From positions 1 through 39,210 of the forward strand of contig CAMLNA010000027.1 of the NCBI GenBank assembly GCA_946481025.1: a DNA stretch of 39,210 nucleotides, in the 5' to 3' direction. A program made the translations under genes and the position numbers. The DNA comes from an uncultured Rivibacter sp. GTDB taxonomy: Bacteria; Pseudomonadota; Gammaproteobacteria; Burkholderiales; Burkholderiaceae. Positions 7,597-15,109 of this stretch are shown here, piece by piece. Below the pieces are notes generated by a model. It was not told the DNA's origin. It did not search any database and was given only the letters and a program-made list of their open reading frames with translations. Position 1 is the stretch's first letter. Each line of letters opens with the position of its first letter.

Positions 7597-9771
7597 TCAG
7601 AAGCGATAGGCCACCGTGCCGACGACCTTGCGCTTGGCGCCGAACCAGCAGTCGCCGCGCGACAGGCAGGCGGCCACATAGGTCTTGTCGGTCAGGTTGT
7701 TGGCGTTGAGGGCGAAGCGCCAGTCACCGCGGTCGTAGGCGATCAGCGCGTCGAGCAGCGTGACCTGCGGCGCGTTGGCGGGCACGGTGGCGTCGCCGGT
7801 GCCGGTCTTGCCCATGTGGCGCACGCCCAGGCCGGCCCGCAGCCCGGGCAGGCCCAGGGACCCGAACTTGTGCAGCGCCCAGAGCGCCGCGCTGTGCTTG
7901 GGAATGCCGTACAGCTGCTGGTCGAGTTCATTGGCCGCTCCGCTGGTGACGCGTGCGTTGGCATAGGTGTAGCTGGCCAGCAGGTCCCAGGCCGGCAGGT
8001 GGCCGGCCGCTTCGAGCTCCAGCCCGGTCACCGTGACCTCGCCGCTCTGCACGCGCGGATCGGACGGCGTGGCGCCGGGCGCCATGCGGTTGCGTTCGCG
8101 CAGCTGGTAGGCGGCGGCGCTGGCGGTCATGCGCGGGCTGGCAGGCTGCCACTTGACGCCTACCTCGAGCTGCTTGCCGCGCTGCGGCCTGTAGGTGATG
8201 CCGTCCTCGGGTGCGACCGGATCGAATGATTCCGAGTAGCTCGCATAAGGCGACAGCCCCCCGTCGGCGAGGTACACGGCGCCCAGGTTCTTCGACGTGG
8301 CCGAATCTCTTTGCGGCGCCGCGCTGCCCTCCACGCGCGCCTTGTCGTGGCGCAGCGCCGCCACCACCACCCAGCGCTCGCCGAACTTCACCTGGTCCTG
8401 CAGAAGCACGCCGACGCGGCGGGTCTTGGTGCGGGCGACCGGCACGTCGTCGCGTGAAAGCACCGGCAGCGCGAAGCTGCCATACACCGGGTTGTAGACG
8501 TCCAGCGGCGTGGCCGCGCCATCCCAGCTCCACTGGTCCGATCGCAGCGACATGCCGTCCACGCCGGCCAGCAGCGTGTGCTGGATGCCGCCGAAACGCA
8601 GCTTGCCCTCGAGCAGCAGGTCGGCGTTGGTGATGCGCACCTCGTCGTCGTTGGCGTACCAGAAGCGGTTGAGGTAGGTGCCGTTCGGGTCGGCATTGCC
8701 GCTCGCGTCGCGGAAGCCGGCCGTCCAGTCGGCATACATCGTGCGCATCTTGCCTTCGACGCGGTCGTGGCGCAGGTTGTGGCGCAGGCTCCAGTCGCTG
8801 CCGAGCTTGTGCTCGAAGTGGTAGCCGGCGCGGGTGCGCGTGCCGCCGTAGGTGTCCCAGTCGGGCTCGCCGATGAAGGTGTCGAAGGGCAGCGGCCCGT
8901 TGGGCGCCGGCAGGATGGTGCCCGCGAACGGGTAGAACGCATTGACGTTGCCGCTCTCGTCGCGCTGGTACTCGGCGAATGCGGTGAGCGTGGTGTCGGC
9001 GTTGAGCTTCCAGGTCAGCGAAGGCGCGAGGAAGCTGCGTTCGTCGAAGGCATGGTTCACCTGCGTGCCGCTGTCCTTGGCCAGGGCCACCAGGCGATAC
9101 AGCAGCGAGCCGTCTTCGTTGAGCGGGCCGGTGAAGTCGGCGCTGACCTGCTTGTGGTCGTAGCTGCCGAACTGCACCGCCACCTCTCTTTGCTGCGTGG
9201 CCTGCGGGCGCTTGGAGACGAGGTTGACCACGCCCCCGGGGCCGTTCTGGCCGGCCACCACCGAGGCGGGGCCGCGCAGCACCTCGACGCGCTCGAAGGC
9301 GTAGGGCTCGCTGCGCACCACGCCCCACCAGCCCGACAGCGGCTGCCTCAGGCCATCGAGCAGCGTGGAGCCCTCGCTGCCGCCGCGCATCGTGAACCAG
9401 TCGCCGCGGTTGTCCACGCCGTACATGTCGGCGCGCACGCCGGCGGTGTAGCGCAGCACCTCCTGCAGGTTCTGCGAGGCCTGGTCGATGATCTGGTCGG
9501 CGCTGATGACCGAGATCGCCTGCGGCACCTCGTTGAGCGGCGTGTCGGTCTTGGTGGCGGTGGCGCTGCGGGTGGCGCGGTAGCCCGACACCGGGCCGGT
9601 GGCGGCCTCGCGCGCGGCGCGGGCCTTCACCTCGGGCAGTGCAGTGGCCGATGCGGGTTCGGATGCCGCGGCCTCAGGGGCGGCGGGGGTGCCTTGTGCG
9701 GCGGCCAGCGCCGTCCAGCCCAGCAGGGCGGCGGCAATGAGGGTGGGTTGGGGCATGAGTCGTCGAGACAT
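7597..9771 (-). CDS. TonB-dependent siderophore receptor (FhuA/FpvA-like)
   Basis: The protein has 724 residues from the ATG at 9771. The signal peptide is MSRRLMPQPTLIAAALLGW... AAAQ. The plug has the siderophore-receptor consensus: TDTPLNEVPQAISVISADQI, LQEVLRYTAGV, a WFTMRGG segment, RVEVLRGPASVVAGQNGPGG and VVNLVSKRP. The barrel includes PYASYSESFDPV, YRPQRGKQLEVGVKWQP and ALNANNLTDKTYVAACL, and ends GTVAYRF. These are hallmarks of ferrichrome/pyoverdine-class receptors. An in-frame ATG at 9804 adds 11 residues; neither start has a strong Shine-Dalgarno, though AGAAG lies before 9771. The gene follows exbD after an 85-base gap that contains a hairpin. It is a paralog in function, but not a close copy, of the receptor at 5353-7572. 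Confidence 0.93.
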   Translation of the reverse strand: MSRRLMPQPTLIAAALLGWTALAAAQGTPAAPEAAASEPASATALPEVKARAAREAATGPVSGYRATRSATATKTDTPLNEVPQAISVISADQIIDQASQNLQEVLRYTAGVRADMYGVDNRGDWFTMRGGSEGSTLLDGLRQPLSGWWGVVRSEPYAFERVEVLRGPASVVAGQNGPGGVVNLVSKRPQATQQREVAVQFGSYDHKQVSADFTGPLNEDGSLLYRLVALAKDSGTQVNHAFDERSFLAPSLTWKLNADTTLTAFAEYQRDESGNVNAFYPFAGTILPAPNGPLPFDTFIGEPDWDTYGGTRTRAGYHFEHKLGSDWSLRHNLRHDRVEGKMRTMYADWTAGFRDASGNADPNGTYLNRFWYANDDEVRITNADLLLEGKLRFGGIQHTLLAGVDGMSLRSDQWSWDGAATPLDVYNPVYGSFALPVLSRDDVPVARTKTRRVGVLLQDQVKFGERWVVVAALRHDKARVEGSAAPQRDSATSKNLGAVYLADGGLSPYASYSESFDPVAPEDGITYRPQRGKQLEVGVKWQPASPRMTASAAAYQLRERNRMAPGATPSDPRVQSGEVTVTGLELEAAGHLPAWDLLASYTYANARVTSGAANELDQQLYGIPKHSAALWALHKFGSLGLPGLRAGLGVRHMGKTGTGDATVPANAPQVTLLDALIAYDRGDWRFALNANNLTDKTYVAACLSRGDCWFGAKRKVVGTVAYRF

Positions 9772-9809
9772 GGGCAAACTTCTGCGCATGGGCGGTTGCG
9801 TCATGCCTG

Positions 9810-9825
9810 GGCCGCGCCTGCGGCC
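9810..9825 (-). other. Intercistronic hairpin between exbD and the siderophore receptor
   Basis: GGCCGC-GCCT-GCGGCC forms a perfect 6-bp stem with a tetraloop in the only sizeable gap of the iron operon (9772-9856). There is no T-tract. It could be a processing or 3'-protection element that sets different levels for tonB-exbBD and the receptor genes; this is an inference. Confidence 0.35.
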
Positions 9826-9856
9826 TGGGTGGTGACGGGGTGGGGTGGTCGGCGCG

Positions 9857-10276
9857 TCAGTTGCGCTCGGGCTCGCTGACGAAGCCCACCTTCGACAGGC
9901 CGGCCTTCGACGCGTCGGCCAGCGTCTGGGCGACGAACTTGTAGGCCACCGACTGGTCGGCGCGCAGGTGCACTTCGGGCTGCGGCTGCTTCCTGCCTTC
10001 TTCGGCAAAGCGCTGGGCGGCCGTTTCGCGGGTCACGACCTCGCCGTTCCAGAACAGCGTGCCGGCCGCGTCGATGGCGAACTCGATCTTGTCGGGCTTG
10101 AGCTCGTTGGCCTGCGAGCTGGCCTTGGGCAGGTCGAGCTTCACCGCATGCGTGAGCAGCGGCGCGGTGACGATGAAGATCACCAGCAGCACCAGCATCA
10201 CGTCGATGAGCGGCACCATGTTGATCTCGGCCACCGGCGCGCCGGAGGACTTGTTGTCGAAGCTGGCGAAGGCCAT
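9857..10276 (-). CDS. exbD: ExbD biopolymer transport protein
   Basis: This 139-residue protein has a short cytoplasmic N-terminus, one TM helix (VPLIDVMLVLLVIFIVTAP) and a periplasmic domain. The aspartate in that helix falls at residue 25, matching the essential Asp25 of E. coli ExbD that carries the proton path. The periplasmic part (VHLRADQSVAYKFVAQTLADASKAGLSKVGFVSEP) is typical of ExbD/TolR. It works with ExbB as the proton-driven motor for TonB. It follows exbB by 15 bases. The adjacent tonB, and not tolA or tolB, favours ExbD over TolR. Confidence 0.95.
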   Translation of the reverse strand: MAFASFDNKSSGAPVAEINMVPLIDVMLVLLVIFIVTAPLLTHAVKLDLPKASSQANELKPDKIEFAIDAAGTLFWNGEVVTRETAAQRFAEEGRKQPQPEVHLRADQSVAYKFVAQTLADASKAGLSKVGFVSEPERN

Positions 10277-10291
10277 GGCTCGGGTTCCTCG

Positions 10292-11056
10292 TCAGGCCGT
10301 GGCCGGGCGCTGTTGCGGGGCCGCGCCCTTGAGGGGCCGCACGTTTTCCTGGCGGCTGGCCTGTCCCGACCCCAGCTGCTCGCCGGTGGACAGGAAGGTG
10401 TAGAGCTCGTAGGCGAACGCGTCGAGCTTGGCGGTGAGCACCCGGTTGGCGCGGGTGAGCCAGTTGTAGGCGATCACCGCCGGAATGGCGACGGCCAGGC
10501 CGATGCCGGTCATGATGAGCGCCTCGCCCACCGGGCCGGCCACCTTGTCGAGGGTGCCCGCGCCGCTCATGCCGATGGCCACCAGCGCGTGATACACGCC
10601 CCACACCGTGCCGAACAGGCCCACGAACGGCGCAGTGGCGCCCACCGTGGCCAGCACGGTGAGGCCGTTCTCGAGCTTCATGTTCTCTTCGTCGAGCACC
10701 TTCTTGATGGTGCGGGTGAGGAAGTCGTTGGCCGTGCCGGCCTCTTCAAGCTTGGCCGCGCCGTACTTGGCGTGGTGAGCCTGCGCATGCATCGCGTGCG
10801 CGGTGAGGTGCGAGAACGGTTCGTTGACCCCATGGGTGGCGATCTCGTTGTGCACCGCGTCGAGCGACGTCGCGTTCCAGAAGAACGACAGGAACTTCTC
10901 GCTGCGGCGCTTGCGGATGAACTGCGTGAGGCCCTTCATCGCGATGAGGTACCACGACAGCGCCGACATCACGACGAGGATGCCGAGCAGCGTCTTGCCC
11001 ACCGCATCGGCCTGGCCGAGAAAGTGGCCGAAGCCCAAGGCTTGTGTGGGTTCCAT
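10292..11056 (-). CDS. exbB: ExbB/TolQ-family proton channel protein
   Basis: This 254-residue inner-membrane protein has an N-terminal helix (TLLGILVVMSALSWYLIAMKG), a long cytoplasmic loop and two C-terminal helices. The first of these lies in the conserved ENGLTVLATVGATAPFVGLFGTVWGVYHAL; the second is IMTGIGLAVAIPAVIAYNW. This conserved core lines the proton channel around ExbD. It starts 3 bases after the tonB stop. The C-terminal tail (about 30 residues after FLSTGE) is polar and not conserved. Confidence 0.95.
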   Translation of the reverse strand: MEPTQALGFGHFLGQADAVGKTLLGILVVMSALSWYLIAMKGLTQFIRKRRSEKFLSFFWNATSLDAVHNEIATHGVNEPFSHLTAHAMHAQAHHAKYGAAKLEEAGTANDFLTRTIKKVLDEENMKLENGLTVLATVGATAPFVGLFGTVWGVYHALVAIGMSGAGTLDKVAGPVGEALIMTGIGLAVAIPAVIAYNWLTRANRVLTAKLDAFAYELYTFLSTGEQLGSGQASRQENVRPLKGAAPQQRPATA

Positions 11057-11059
11057 GAT

Positions 11060-11755
11060 TCATTCCTCCAGATCGAACGTGAACGGTGCCGGCACGTACA
11101 CCGCCTGCGCGATGCCGTTCTCGGAATAGGGTTGGAAACGTGATTGCGGGGCGCAGCGCAGTGCCGCCGCGTCGAGCCGGGCGAAGCCCGAGGACTTCTG
11201 CAGCGTCACCTCGCGCGGCATGCCTTTTTCGTCGACGAGGATGCGCAGCACCACCTTGCCCGACTCGCCCAGACGCCGCGATGCGGCCGGGTACTCGAGC
11301 GGGCACTGGCGCGTGTAGCGCACGGCAGTGGCGGGCAGGGTCTTGATCTGCGGCGGCGGTGCTGGCGGGGCCGGCGGCGCTTCGACGGCGATGGGGGGCG
11401 CCGGCGGGGCAGGCTCGACCGGCGGAGGCGGCGCCACGAAGGGAGCGGGAGCCGGGGTCGCCGGCTCACTGGTGATGAGAGGCTTCGGCGGCGGCGGCGT
11501 TTTCTGCACCACCTTCGGCGGCGGGGGCGGAGGCGGCGGCAGTGGTTTGGGCGGTGCCGGCGGCGCGAGCATTTCCACCATGATCGGCGCCACTTCGGCC
11601 ACGGCATCGCGCACCGCGTCCACCTGCATCAGGGCCCAGGCACCGGCGAAATGTGCGCCCAGCACGCCGACCAGCAAGGCATGCCGCGCCAGTGGCGGCA
11701 GGCCGTCGGTGTCGTGTGACGGCAGCGGTGGGAGGGACAGGGCCTTGGACGACAT
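11060..11755 (-). CDS. tonB: TonB energy-transducing protein
   Basis: This 231-residue protein has three parts. An N-terminal anchor helix lies at about residues 25-45 (ARHALLVGVLGAHFAGAWAL). A long proline-rich spacer covers about 65-135, with a run of eight prolines and KTPPPPKP, spanning the periplasm. The C-terminal domain (CPLEYPAASRRLGESGKV, LRILVDEKGMPREVTLQKSSG, LDAAALRCAPQSRFQPY) contacts the TonB box of receptors; the YP pair is the conserved TonB motif. It is the first gene of the ten-gene iron operon, and a candidate Fur box lies about 50 bases upstream. Confidence 0.95.
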   Translation of the reverse strand: MSSKALSLPPLPSHDTDGLPPLARHALLVGVLGAHFAGAWALMQVDAVRDAVAEVAPIMVEMLAPPAPPKPLPPPPPPPPKVVQKTPPPPKPLITSEPATPAPAPFVAPPPPVEPAPPAPPIAVEAPPAPPAPPPQIKTLPATAVRYTRQCPLEYPAASRRLGESGKVVLRILVDEKGMPREVTLQKSSGFARLDAAALRCAPQSRFQPYSENGIAQAVYVPAPFTFDLEE

Positions 11756-11807
11756 GGCGCCAGACCGCGCAGCAGCGGCCGGGGAAGTCAGGGAAACCCG
11801 GAGTGTA

Positions 11808-11826
11808 ATTACGAATAGTTCTCGTT
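11808..11826 (-). promoter_or_regulatory. Candidate Fur box and promoter of the tonB iron operon
   Basis: On the minus strand the 19-bp site reads AACGAGAACTATTCGTAAT. It agrees at most positions with the Fur-type pattern AATGAGAATnATTCTCATT and is AT-rich against a GC-rich background. A possible -35 (TTGCTA) and -10 (TACACT, 18-base spacer) flank it, so bound Fur would block the promoter. It lies 52 bases before the tonB start. Iron repression is expected for such an operon but is inferred here from one imperfect site. Confidence 0.5.
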
Positions 11827-11883
11827 AGCAAGACCATTCTTCGATCACCGGCCGAGCTGTCGGGCTGTCGAGCAAAAGGACAA

Positions 11884-11913
11884 GCGGCCCGTCTGCCATG
11901 GGCAGCGGGCCGC
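11884..11913 (-). terminator. Intrinsic terminator of the lipoprotein gene
   Basis: GCGGCCCG-t-CTGCC-ATG-GGCAG-CGGGCCGC forms a 13-bp stem with one bulged base and a 3-base loop. On the minus strand it is followed by TTGTCCTTTT. It begins 36 bases past the stop at 11950 and separates the lipoprotein gene from the tonB promoter. Confidence 0.8.
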
Positions 11914-11949
11914 ATCTGGAAGGAGAAAGGCGTGCCGGGGTGCCGGGGC

Positions 11950-13008
11950 TTAGCGAGGCGTGCCGACTTCGACCACGGCCACCGGCGCCAGCGCGGCCGC
12001 GGCCGTGCGGGCCGCCCGGCCTGGCGCCCGGGCGGCCGGGGTGGCGGCTTCCTGCAGCCGCAGCGCGATCGGGCTCTTGATGGCAACCGCATAGGTGAGC
12101 ACCGACTGGGTCGGGTCATGCGGCAGCCGGCGCACGGGATCGGCGCCGTGGGCGAGCAGGTAGTCGGCGACGCGGGCCTGCGCGCCTGCGTCGGCCATGA
12201 ACTGGGGGTTGGCCACGCGCGCGAGAGGAACCCAGGCGGTGCGGCCGGCGCGGGGCGAGGGCACCTGGTTCACCAGTTCGGGCACGCGCGCATGCCACCA
12301 GTCGAGTGCCTGAAGGTGGCCCAGGCGCAACGCTTCTTCATAGCCGCCGGCGGCCGCGCCGGCACGGGCGCTGTGGCCCTGCGCTTCGGCGCGCCGCACG
12401 AAGTCGGAGTCGAGGTAGTCCGGATGCACTGCCGCCAGCGGGCTGAACCACAGGCCCTTGGCCGGCAGCACGCCTTGTGCGAGCCAGTGGTCGAGCACCT
12501 TGTCGAGTCCCGCCGACCGCGCGCTGGGGCAGCTGAGCATGCGGGTCACCTCGTGGTCGATCGAGCGCGAGTCGGCCTCGGCCAGCCAGCGCAGGGCGTC
12601 GCGTTCCGCGCTGGAGGCACGGGTGAAGTCGGGGCAGTGGCCCTGGGCGGCATGGGCCTGCGCCAGGGCGACCAGAGGCGCCACGGTGCAGGTTTCCGGC
12701 TGCGCTCCCTTGGCCACCAGCTCGGGCAGCACCGGCCAGTAGCGCGGCTCGCGTGCGGCCATCGTCAGCGGGCATTGCTCGAGTCCATGGGCCGTGACGT
12801 CCTTGGTCAGCAGGCTGCCGGGCTGGTAGCTGCCGCAGCGGGCGGTGAGCGCACGCTCGACGGAGCTGACCTGATAACAGGGCTTGGGGTCGCCTTCGGT
12901 GAGCTTGTCGTAGGCGTAGAGGACGATGGCCGTGGTGGTGCAGCCGCTGCCCAGCAGTGCGGCAAGAGCCAGTGCGCCCAGCATGGCGGCGCGTTGCAGC
13001 GTGTTCAT
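11950..13008 (-). CDS. Predicted lipoprotein of unknown function
   Basis: I do not recognise a characterised family. The 352-residue protein starts at the ATG at 13008, preceded by GGGGA. It has a lipoprotein-like signal (LGALALAALLGSGC, Cys23), although Gly at -3 is not the usual Leu. The mature part has several cysteines (PCYQVSS, TARCGSY, EQCPLTM, ETCTVAP, GHCPDF, MLSCPS) that could form disulfides. Helical repeat-like segments follow (EEALRLGHLQALDWWHARVPELV; VADYLLAHGADPV), the last resembling an ankyrin or Sel1-type turn. The C-terminus is low-complexity Ala/Pro/Arg. The gene stands alone between the iron operon and leuA and has its own terminator. Its hairpin-flanked ribosome-binding site is described in the findings. 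Confidence 0.75.
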   Translation of the reverse strand: MNTLQRAAMLGALALAALLGSGCTTTAIVLYAYDKLTEGDPKPCYQVSSVERALTARCGSYQPGSLLTKDVTAHGLEQCPLTMAAREPRYWPVLPELVAKGAQPETCTVAPLVALAQAHAAQGHCPDFTRASSAERDALRWLAEADSRSIDHEVTRMLSCPSARSAGLDKVLDHWLAQGVLPAKGLWFSPLAAVHPDYLDSDFVRRAEAQGHSARAGAAAGGYEEALRLGHLQALDWWHARVPELVNQVPSPRAGRTAWVPLARVANPQFMADAGAQARVADYLLAHGADPVRRLPHDPTQSVLTYAVAIKSPIALRLQEAATPAARAPGRAARTAAAALAPVAVVEVGTPR

Positions 13009-13152
13009 CAAAGTCCCCGGTTGCCAACGGGGCGACAAGCCACGTCAGGGAGGCTTCGAGCAACAAGTTGCATGCCGGGGCCCACACCCCCTACAAAGCG
13101 ACCGGAACCGTCGTTTTGGCGTAAGGGAGTGTGAGCAATGCAACCGAGGCGG

Positions 13153-14859
13153 TCAGGCCGTCAGAGTTTCGTGAGCTTCGAACACTTCCGGGTGCCGCGC
13201 CTGCAGGCGGTTGAGCCCGGAAATCACGGCCTGAAGCGAAGCCGTCACGATGCTGGTGTGGCGGCCCACCCCGAAGCGGCTGCCGGCCACGCCTTCGAGC
13301 GCCAGCTCCACGCAGGCCATGGCAACCGCGTCGGAGCTGTGGCCGATGGCACGCTCCTCGTAGTCGTGCACACGCAGCTGGCGCAGCACCGGATGCTGGG
13401 CGCCCAGCGCATGCAGCGCGGCATCCAGCGGGCCATTGCCCACGCCTTCGAAGGTCCGGTGCTGACCATTGAATTCGACCGTCAGCTCGATGCCGGTGCG
13501 TTCGCCCTGCTCGGTGAGCTGGTGGGCCACGTAGCGCCACGGCGCCTTGGACTCCAGGTATTCGCTGCAAAAGAGCTGCCACAGCGCCTGTGCGGTGAGC
13601 TCGCCGCCGGTGGTGTCGGCCACCTGCTGCACCGAGCTGCTGAATTCCACCTGCAGCCGGCGGGGCATCACGACCCCGTAGTTGGCTTCCAGCAGGTAGG
13701 CGATGCCGCCTTTGCCGGACTGGCTGTTCACCCGCACCACCGAGTCGTAGCTGCGGCCCACGTCGGCAGGGTCGATCGGCAGGTAGGGCACTTCCCACAC
13801 GGTGTCGGGCTTCTGCGCAGCGAAACCCTTCTTGATGGCGTCCTGGTGCGAGCCGGAAAAGGCCGTGAACACGAGGTCGCCCACGTATGGGTGGCGAGGG
13901 TGGATGGGCAGCTGCGTGCAGTCTTCGACGGTGCGTGCGATCTCGTTGATGTGCGAGAAGTCGAGGCCCGGGTGCACGCCCTGGCTGTAGAGGTTGAGGG
14001 CGAGCGTCACCAGGTCGACGTTGCCGGTGCGTTCGCCGTTGCCGAACAGGCAGCCCTCGACACGGTCGGCCCCGGCCATCACGGCCAGTTCTGCCGCGGC
14101 CACGGCAGTGCCTCGGTCGTTGTGCGGGTGCACGCTGATCAGCAGGGCGTCGCGCCGCTTCAGGTGGCGGTGCATCCACTCGATCTGGTCGGCATACACG
14201 TTCGGCGTGCTCATCTCCACCGTGGCCGGCAGGTTGACGATGGCGCGGCGCTCGGGGGTCGGCTGCCACACGTCCATCACCGCGTCGACCACCTCGCAGG
14301 CGAACTCGAGCTCGGTGCCGCTGAAGACCTCGGGGCTGTACTGGAAGGTCCACTCGGTCTCGGGCCGCTCGGACGCGAGGTCGCGGATCAGCGTGGCCAT
14401 GTCGACCGCGAGCTGGCGCACCTGCTCGCGGCTCATGCCGAACACGATGCGGCGGAAGGCCGGCGCAGTGGCGTTGTACAGGTGCACGATGGCCTTGGGC
14501 GCGCCTTGCAGCGAATCGAAGGTGCGTCGAATGAGGTCCTCGCGCGCCTGAGTGAGCACCTCGATGGTCACGTCATCGGGGATCAGCTCCTCTTCGATGA
14601 GCTTGCGCACGAAATCGAAGTCGGTCTGCGAAGCCGACGGGAAGGCCACCTCGATCTGCTTCACGCCGATGCGGGTGAGCATCTGGAACATGCGCAGCTT
14701 GCGCGCCGCATCCATCGGCTCGAAAAGCGCCTGGTTGCCGTCTCGCAGGTCGGTGCTCATCCAGATCGGCGGCGCCGTGATCGAGCGGCTGGGCCACTGG
14801 CGATCGGGCAAGGCGATGGCGGAGAAGGGGCGGTATTTGCGTTGCGGGTCGGAAAGCAT
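13153..14859 (-). CDS. leuA: 2-isopropylmalate synthase, long (type 2) form
   Basis: This 568-residue cytosolic enzyme condenses acetyl-CoA with 2-ketoisovalerate, the first committed step of leucine synthesis. The HMGL-like barrel has [14 protein letters not shown], with the metal-binding and catalytic Arg-Asp, plus [31 protein letters not shown] with the metal-ligand His pair, and [14 protein letters not shown]. The C-terminal third (from about residue 430) is the regulatory domain that gives leucine feedback in this family. I chose the ATG at 14859, preceded by GAGGA at 7 bases; the frame extends upstream to 14907 but that part overlaps the attenuator. The gene is alone, not beside leuBCD, and is controlled by the leader described at 14901-15109. 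Confidence 0.96.
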   Translation of the reverse strand: MLSDPQRKYRPFSAIALPDRQWPSRSITAPPIWMSTDLRDGNQALFEPMDAARKLRMFQMLTRIGVKQIEVAFPSASQTDFDFVRKLIEEELIPDDVTIEVLTQAREDLIRRTFDSLQGAPKAIVHLYNATAPAFRRIVFGMSREQVRQLAVDMATLIRDLASERPETEWTFQYSPEVFSGTELEFACEVVDAVMDVWQPTPERRAIVNLPATVEMSTPNVYADQIEWMHRHLKRRDALLISVHPHNDRGTAVAAAELAVMAGADRVEGCLFGNGERTGNVDLVTLALNLYSQGVHPGLDFSHINEIARTVEDCTQLPIHPRHPYVGDLVFTAFSGSHQDAIKKGFAAQKPDTVWEVPYLPIDPADVGRSYDSVVRVNSQSGKGGIAYLLEANYGVVMPRRLQVEFSSSVQQVADTTGGELTAQALWQLFCSEYLESKAPWRYVAHQLTEQGERTGIELTVEFNGQHRTFEGVGNGPLDAALHALGAQHPVLRQLRVHDYEERAIGHSSDAVAMACVELALEGVAGSRFGVGRHTSIVTASLQAVISGLNRLQARHPEVFEAHETLTA

Positions 14860-14900
14860 CGTCGTGTCCTCGGTCGAAAGCGCAATGAAAAAGAAGCGGG

Positions 14901-14938
14901 CAAACAAAAACCCCGGCTGTCTGGAAGACCGGCCGGGG
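14901..14938 (-). terminator. leuA attenuator (intrinsic terminator in the leader)
   Basis: On the minus strand CCCCGGC-cg-GTCT-TCC-AGAC-a-GCCGGGG forms a hairpin with outer 7-bp and inner 4-bp stems, followed directly by TTTTTGTTT. It lies between the leader peptide stop (14983) and the leuA start (14859), where a terminator makes sense only as an attenuator. The 5' arm contains CCGGCCGG (14929-14936), which is self-complementary to an identical CCGGCCGG inside the leader frame (15020-15027), a possible competing pair. Confidence 0.85.
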
Positions 14939-14982
14939 TCGTTGGGGAAACTGGTGCTGGGGGTTAGTTCAGCGCTGCGTCG

Positions 14983-15072
14983 TCAGCTTCGTAGGGAAGG
15001 ACGCAAACGCCCAAGCACGCCGGCCGGAGAGGGCGGCGCTAGTAGTAGCAGGGCTTGGGGCTGGCGGAACAT
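14983..15072 (-). CDS. leuL: leu leader peptide (attenuation), 29 residues
   Basis: The frame starts MFRQPQALLLLAPPS and ends at TGA at 14983. Residues 8-11 are four consecutive leucines encoded CTG-CTA-CTA-CTA, and CTA is expected to be rare in such GC-rich DNA; seven of 29 residues are Leu. Position upstream of leuA and ahead of an intrinsic terminator is the classical arrangement of amino-acid leader peptides. There is no Shine-Dalgarno before the ATG, and the predicted transcription start lies within about a base of it, so the message would be leaderless. The leader role is strongly supported; the mechanism of pairing is inferred. Confidence 0.85.
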   Translation of the reverse strand: MFRQPQALLLLAPPSPAGVLGRLRPSLRS

Positions 15073-15079
15073 GGGGCGC

Positions 15080-15109
15080 AGTATCAACGTCGCTTCAAAG
15101 GCTTGTCAA
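15080..15109 (-). promoter_or_regulatory. Near-consensus sigma-70 promoter of leuL-leuA
   Basis: On the minus strand TTGACA (15104-15109, a perfect -35) is followed after 18 bases by GATACT (15080-15085, four of six -10 bases). With 17 bases the hexamer would be TGATAC. Either placement puts the start of transcription at 15072-15074, on or just before the leader ATG at 15072. The -35 overlaps the stop codon of the kbp gene. Confidence 0.7.

Noticed and set aside
6583..9879. Long plus-strand open frames opposite the two receptors
   Set aside because: The opposite strand carries complete TonB-dependent receptors with plug and barrel motifs; the plus-strand translations have no recognisable domain.
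13138..14967. A 609-codon plus-strand frame across leuA
   Set aside because: It covers leuA and its attenuator in antisense and has no conserved sequence. leuA itself is unambiguous.
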